The translations under genes were made by a program, and so were the position numbers. DNA of 64,000 nt from Dimorphilus gyrociliatus (Eukaryota > Annelida > Polychaeta > Dinophilidae): contig CAJFCJ010000025.1 in NCBI GenBank assembly GCA_904063045.1, positions 372,001 to 436,000 of the forward strand. Reading direction: 5' to 3'. This document shows, in pieces, positions 61,901 through 64,000 of this stretch. Within the stretch, counting starts at the first letter, position 1, and every line of letters starts with the position of its first letter. The notes below the pieces were generated by a model. The model had not been told where the DNA came from. It did no database searches and saw only the letters and a list, made by a program, of their open reading frames with translations.

Positions 61901-62391
61901 CTTAATACGTTAGAATTAAACAAAAAATTTATATATAAATATTCTACTGTTTCGTTATTATAACAATCTATAATTGAGTAAAATAATGTTAGAGAAAGTA
62001 ATGAAAAGTATCACAGTCTTGCAAGCTAATCCTTTGCCTTATTCTTTTTCTACGATCTTTTTTTCTAAAGAAAAGATAAAACTCTATATCCCTCTCTGGT
62101 TACGTAACATCGGGACGATTTTCGAACGGGAACTAGGTCAGATAAGAGATGGTTTCCCATTACGGCTCCCAGCGGAGATAGCGTCCCTTTTTTATAACAG
62201 ATATGCTGATCTTCCCTTTTTACAAACTGTACGCCCGCCTAATTAAAAAGCGTTCGAAAATCGATAAGCGCTTAGTGCGGGCCGATTTCGTATATAGATA
62301 ATCTCGGCCATCTCTTTACCCGAAATTTCCACTGATAACTGTCTGTTTTTCAGATTCGCCGGTACGCCATGCGGGCAGCCGAGAGCCAACG
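49905..62391 (+). CDS. Class I bHLH E protein (TCF3/4/12, Daughterless family), 5' part
   Basis: Broadly expressed transcription factor that dimerises with tissue-specific bHLH proteins on E-boxes. Five coding exons seen: 49905-49955, 51300-51360, 59989-60059, 60562-60640 and 62354-62391. They total exactly 100 codons and end in phase 0; the bHLH domain must lie beyond the right edge. Exon 1 encodes MNVGQDKELNDLLDFSA and exon 2 begins MFSPPV. Together they form the AD1 activation motif (LLDFS), which binds CBP/p300 and ETO-family cofactors and is specific to E proteins. Later exons are Ser/Asn/Pro-rich (SDAGSWHSHSNQNSPNYSDS), as in family members. Phases are compatible throughout. Exon 2 and exon 3 are separated by an 8.6-kb intron, exceptional for this window. 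Identity of exons 4 and 5 rests on splice sites and phase, and is less certain than exons 1-3. Confidence 0.85.
51579..51638 (+). repeat. 14-base direct repeat TCGAGGCGGAAAGA, two copies
   Basis: Identical copies at 51579-51592 and 51625-51638, 46 bases apart, in the large E-protein intron. Each includes GGCGGAAA, which resembles an E2F half-site (TTTCCGCC on the other strand). Confidence 0.6.
51703..51716. promoter_or_regulatory. X-box (RFX-type) in the E-protein intron
   Basis: GTTGCTATGGTGAC (GTCACC-AT-AGCAAC on the minus strand) matches the RFX consensus with both half-sites intact. Confidence 0.5.
52949..53097. promoter_or_regulatory. E-box cluster, eight CANNTG sites in 149 bases
   Basis: CAGCTG at 52949, 52985, 53075 and 53092; CAGGTG at 52967, 53007 and 53035; CATTTG at 53056. 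CAGCTG and CAGGTG are the sites preferred by E-protein homo- and heterodimers. The cluster lies in the E-protein gene's own large intron, in a local island of balanced base composition. Candidate autoregulatory enhancer. An open frame (about 53030-53250) overlaps it, so an alternative exon is a second explanation. Confidence 0.6.
55231..55263. repeat. GA/GATA simple repeat
   Basis: Purine run of AGAG and GATA units in the E-protein intron. Confidence 0.7.
58271..58311. repeat. Inverted repeat, 16-bp arms with 9-base loop
   Basis: Left arm 58271-58286 (TGGCGCCAGGCAGTCT) and right arm 58296-58311 (AGACTGCCTGACGCCA) pair at 15 of 16 positions around the loop AGCATATCG. The arms are GC-rich inside an AT-rich intron. 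The left arm also begins a smaller palindrome (GCCTGGCGCCAGGC). Pairing does not extend outward. Confidence 0.75.
58623..58680 (+). other. Possible alternative first coding exon of the E-protein gene
   Basis: An ATG opens 19 codons plus one base (MWQNIPCRRSTIQW...) ending at a GTATAT donor. Its phase 1 end fits the exon at 59989, exactly as the normal upstream exon does. Vertebrate TCF4 uses many internal promoters of this kind. Only position, phase and local base composition support it. Confidence 0.3.
60641..62353 (+). other. E-protein intron with TA repeats
   Basis: About 1.7 kb without coding signal. Two near-identical TATATACTATATATATATATA blocks at about 61768-61791 and 61819-61843 flank a TGTATACATTATACA palindromic centre. 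Confidence 0.55.
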
Positions 62392-64000
62392 GTAAGCGGG
62401 TGTTTGTCAGTTATTGTTGTTTGGCAGAAAGTATGAGTATCCGAAAAAAGAGTAATTGCACAAAATTTTTTGTTAATCCTTATATCAAACATTATTTGTT
62501 TGTGAGAAAAATTGAGGTAAAGAAAGGAGTGATGGAATGAGAATGAGAGAGATCTGTAAAACGGTGTATAGTAGGGAGGTGATGTGAATCAGTCGAGATT
62601 CTGGAGTGTTGTGTTGTATTTCGGATGGAACATGTGTCTAGATACGTTCCAGAAAGCACATGTGTTACTGTTCAAAGACATCTGTCGCTTTTCACGAATA
62701 CTACAGCCGTCTCTAGACGCTTTAGTGATGCTTGATTCTAGGGTTATGGTTATTAAAAGCCGCCTACGTTGTGCAATCTCTACAAACCTGACCCAGTTTG
62801 TAGTCGAGGCGCAGATGTTCGTAGACATTCTTGACTTTTAACTGAAAAGCCTAAAGAGAAGAGTAGAGCGGAAACGACTATATGCAACCGTATCTATTTT
62901 AGTTTTTAGATATGTCTCGAAAAGTCATCCACAGCCCGACTATTCCCTAATTTAATTACAAGAATTAGCTAATTCAGCATTTACGTCCAACTAAATCAAT
63001 AGGCTTTCTATTTATTAAATTAACTACTAACTTGTCACGTGATCAGTTTATACAATCGATTAAGCAATCAACATATCTTATACCAGGAAAATTATAAATA
63101 TTTTGGATAAATAGTTCTCATTTCTATAGCTTAAAAGTCATATCTCTTATCTCTTCAATTTCCATCTGTGTAATTATTTTTATTCTATAATTATACATAC
63201 TGCTACTTAAGAATTAAACTCCTTTCTCTCGAAATGATTATCTCATTAAACGAGTATTTTTCGAACCTGTCGTTGTTCATTATGTTCAACTTGGCTATTT
63301 TGTAATAATTTAAACTTATGCAACAAAGAAAATGGCTGTTTAGAAGACAAATCGCGATACTCTTTAATGACGTCACAGCCGGAAAGTAACTAATCCCATC
63401 CCTCCCATTGTAACCCTTTTTCATATTTGAGAGCAAGGCTGAGACTTTAGGAAACGGAAGAACAACTCAGAAACGAGAAGTTCTTTTTTTTGACATTTTA
63501 GGAACAAAGGAGGAGAGAAATATACCTTCAGGCAAAGTCTGTGAAATTTGAAACGACGACCCCCCCCTCTCTTAACGACCTCGAGTGTCGTAAAGTAATA
63601 AAGATTGGCGAATCGTCGAAAATTGTTTAATAGTACTTTCCGTAATATAGGCGACTCGAATATTGAATGGCCGAGCAACAGCTGCAATTTTGCAGATGCC
63701 GTTCGTCGATGAGAGCGGCGCATCTGGAACGCATCGATCCGCCAATCGGTAGCAGAGTTTCGCAAAGACTCTTTCCGGCTTTATCTTATTGCCGTTGATG
63801 AGTTATAGTAGAAGTTCGGGCCTGTTTTTACTTGACTCTTTCCCTTCTTTTATTTTGGAATATGTCTATGTAAATTACCTTATCCAACTGCCACAAAATA
63901 TTCCAATACCAGCTGATGAATTATAGACGCAGGCCTTATTAGTCCATTTTTTTATTGCAGCTATTGCTGATAACTAGCCAAAATTCACTTGCTGTTGTTA
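62392..64000 (+). other. Probable E-protein intron to the window edge
   Basis: No definite exon. A TCACGTGA lies at 63035-63042, two CATGTG E-boxes near 62630-62662, and a GC-richer patch at about 63640-63780 that includes a possible small exon. The gene must continue because no bHLH domain has been reached. Confidence 0.5.
63696..63748 (+). other. Candidate small exon of the E-protein gene
   Basis: 53 bases between TTTTGCAG and GTAGCA, in phase with the preceding exon, encoding MPFVDESGASGTHRSAN. It is clearly richer in G+C than its flanks. No family resemblance was recognised, so this is a weak call. Confidence 0.3.

Noticed and set aside
62584-62841. Overlapping open frames on both strands near 62.6-62.8 kb
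   Set aside because: Mutually antisense frames of similar length with no recognisable features; probably chance in a locally less AT-rich patch.

Overview
The window is AT-rich eukaryotic DNA from an animal. It holds twelve recognisable or describable protein-coding genes plus the 5' part of a thirteenth. Most genes are split by short GT-AG introns, many of 54-90 bases. The gene set includes transportin, MICOS13, a PUFA-type ELOVL, filamin with three CH domains, AGMO, VCP, ALKBH7, CFAP57 and a class I bHLH E protein, which is a metazoan set. Dense genes, tiny introns and short intergenic gaps suggest a small-genome invertebrate. A lophotrochozoan such as a compact-genome annelid is my best guess, but the species cannot be fixed from the sequence alone.

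Layout: 0.2-1.9 kb vanin/biotinidase-like gene (-), with Ser at the catalytic Cys position. 2.6-6.9 kb transportin-1 (+). 9.0-9.6 kb MICOS13 (-). 10.5-12.9 kb fatty-acid elongase (+). 13.4-14.4 kb TAX1BP3-like PDZ protein (+). 14.5-14.9 kb POP7/Rpp20 (-). 15.1-19.1 kb tandem pair of intronless type II membrane proteins that look like glycosyltransferases (+). 20.0-32.8 kb a 2900-residue jitterbug-type filamin (-). 33.3-33.6 kb small secreted Cys-rich protein (+). 33.8-35.9 kb AGMO (+). 36.9-39.9 kb VCP/p97 (-). 41.7-42.6 kb ALKBH7 (+). 42.7-49.1 kb CFAP57 (-). From about 49.5 kb to past the right edge, an E-protein gene (+) of tiny exons separated by large introns, the largest 8.6 kb.

For every spliced gene the exon lengths summed to a whole number of codons and the junction codons restored the family sequence, so most models are firm at base level. 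The exceptions are the vanin-like intron, UTR boundaries and the alternative E-protein exons. Genes sit in divergent or convergent pairs and share no obvious pathway; proximity is the main link.

The most interesting signals are: the lost nucleophile in the vanin-like protein; a two-exon secreted protein in which each exon encodes the same C-x3-C-x6-C-x4-C module; the intronless glycosyltransferase-like pair; RFX X-boxes at the ciliary gene CFAP57; a dense E-box cluster inside the E-protein intron, suggesting autoregulation; a DR4 nuclear-receptor-like element before the elongase; and a 16-bp hairpin in the big E-protein intron.
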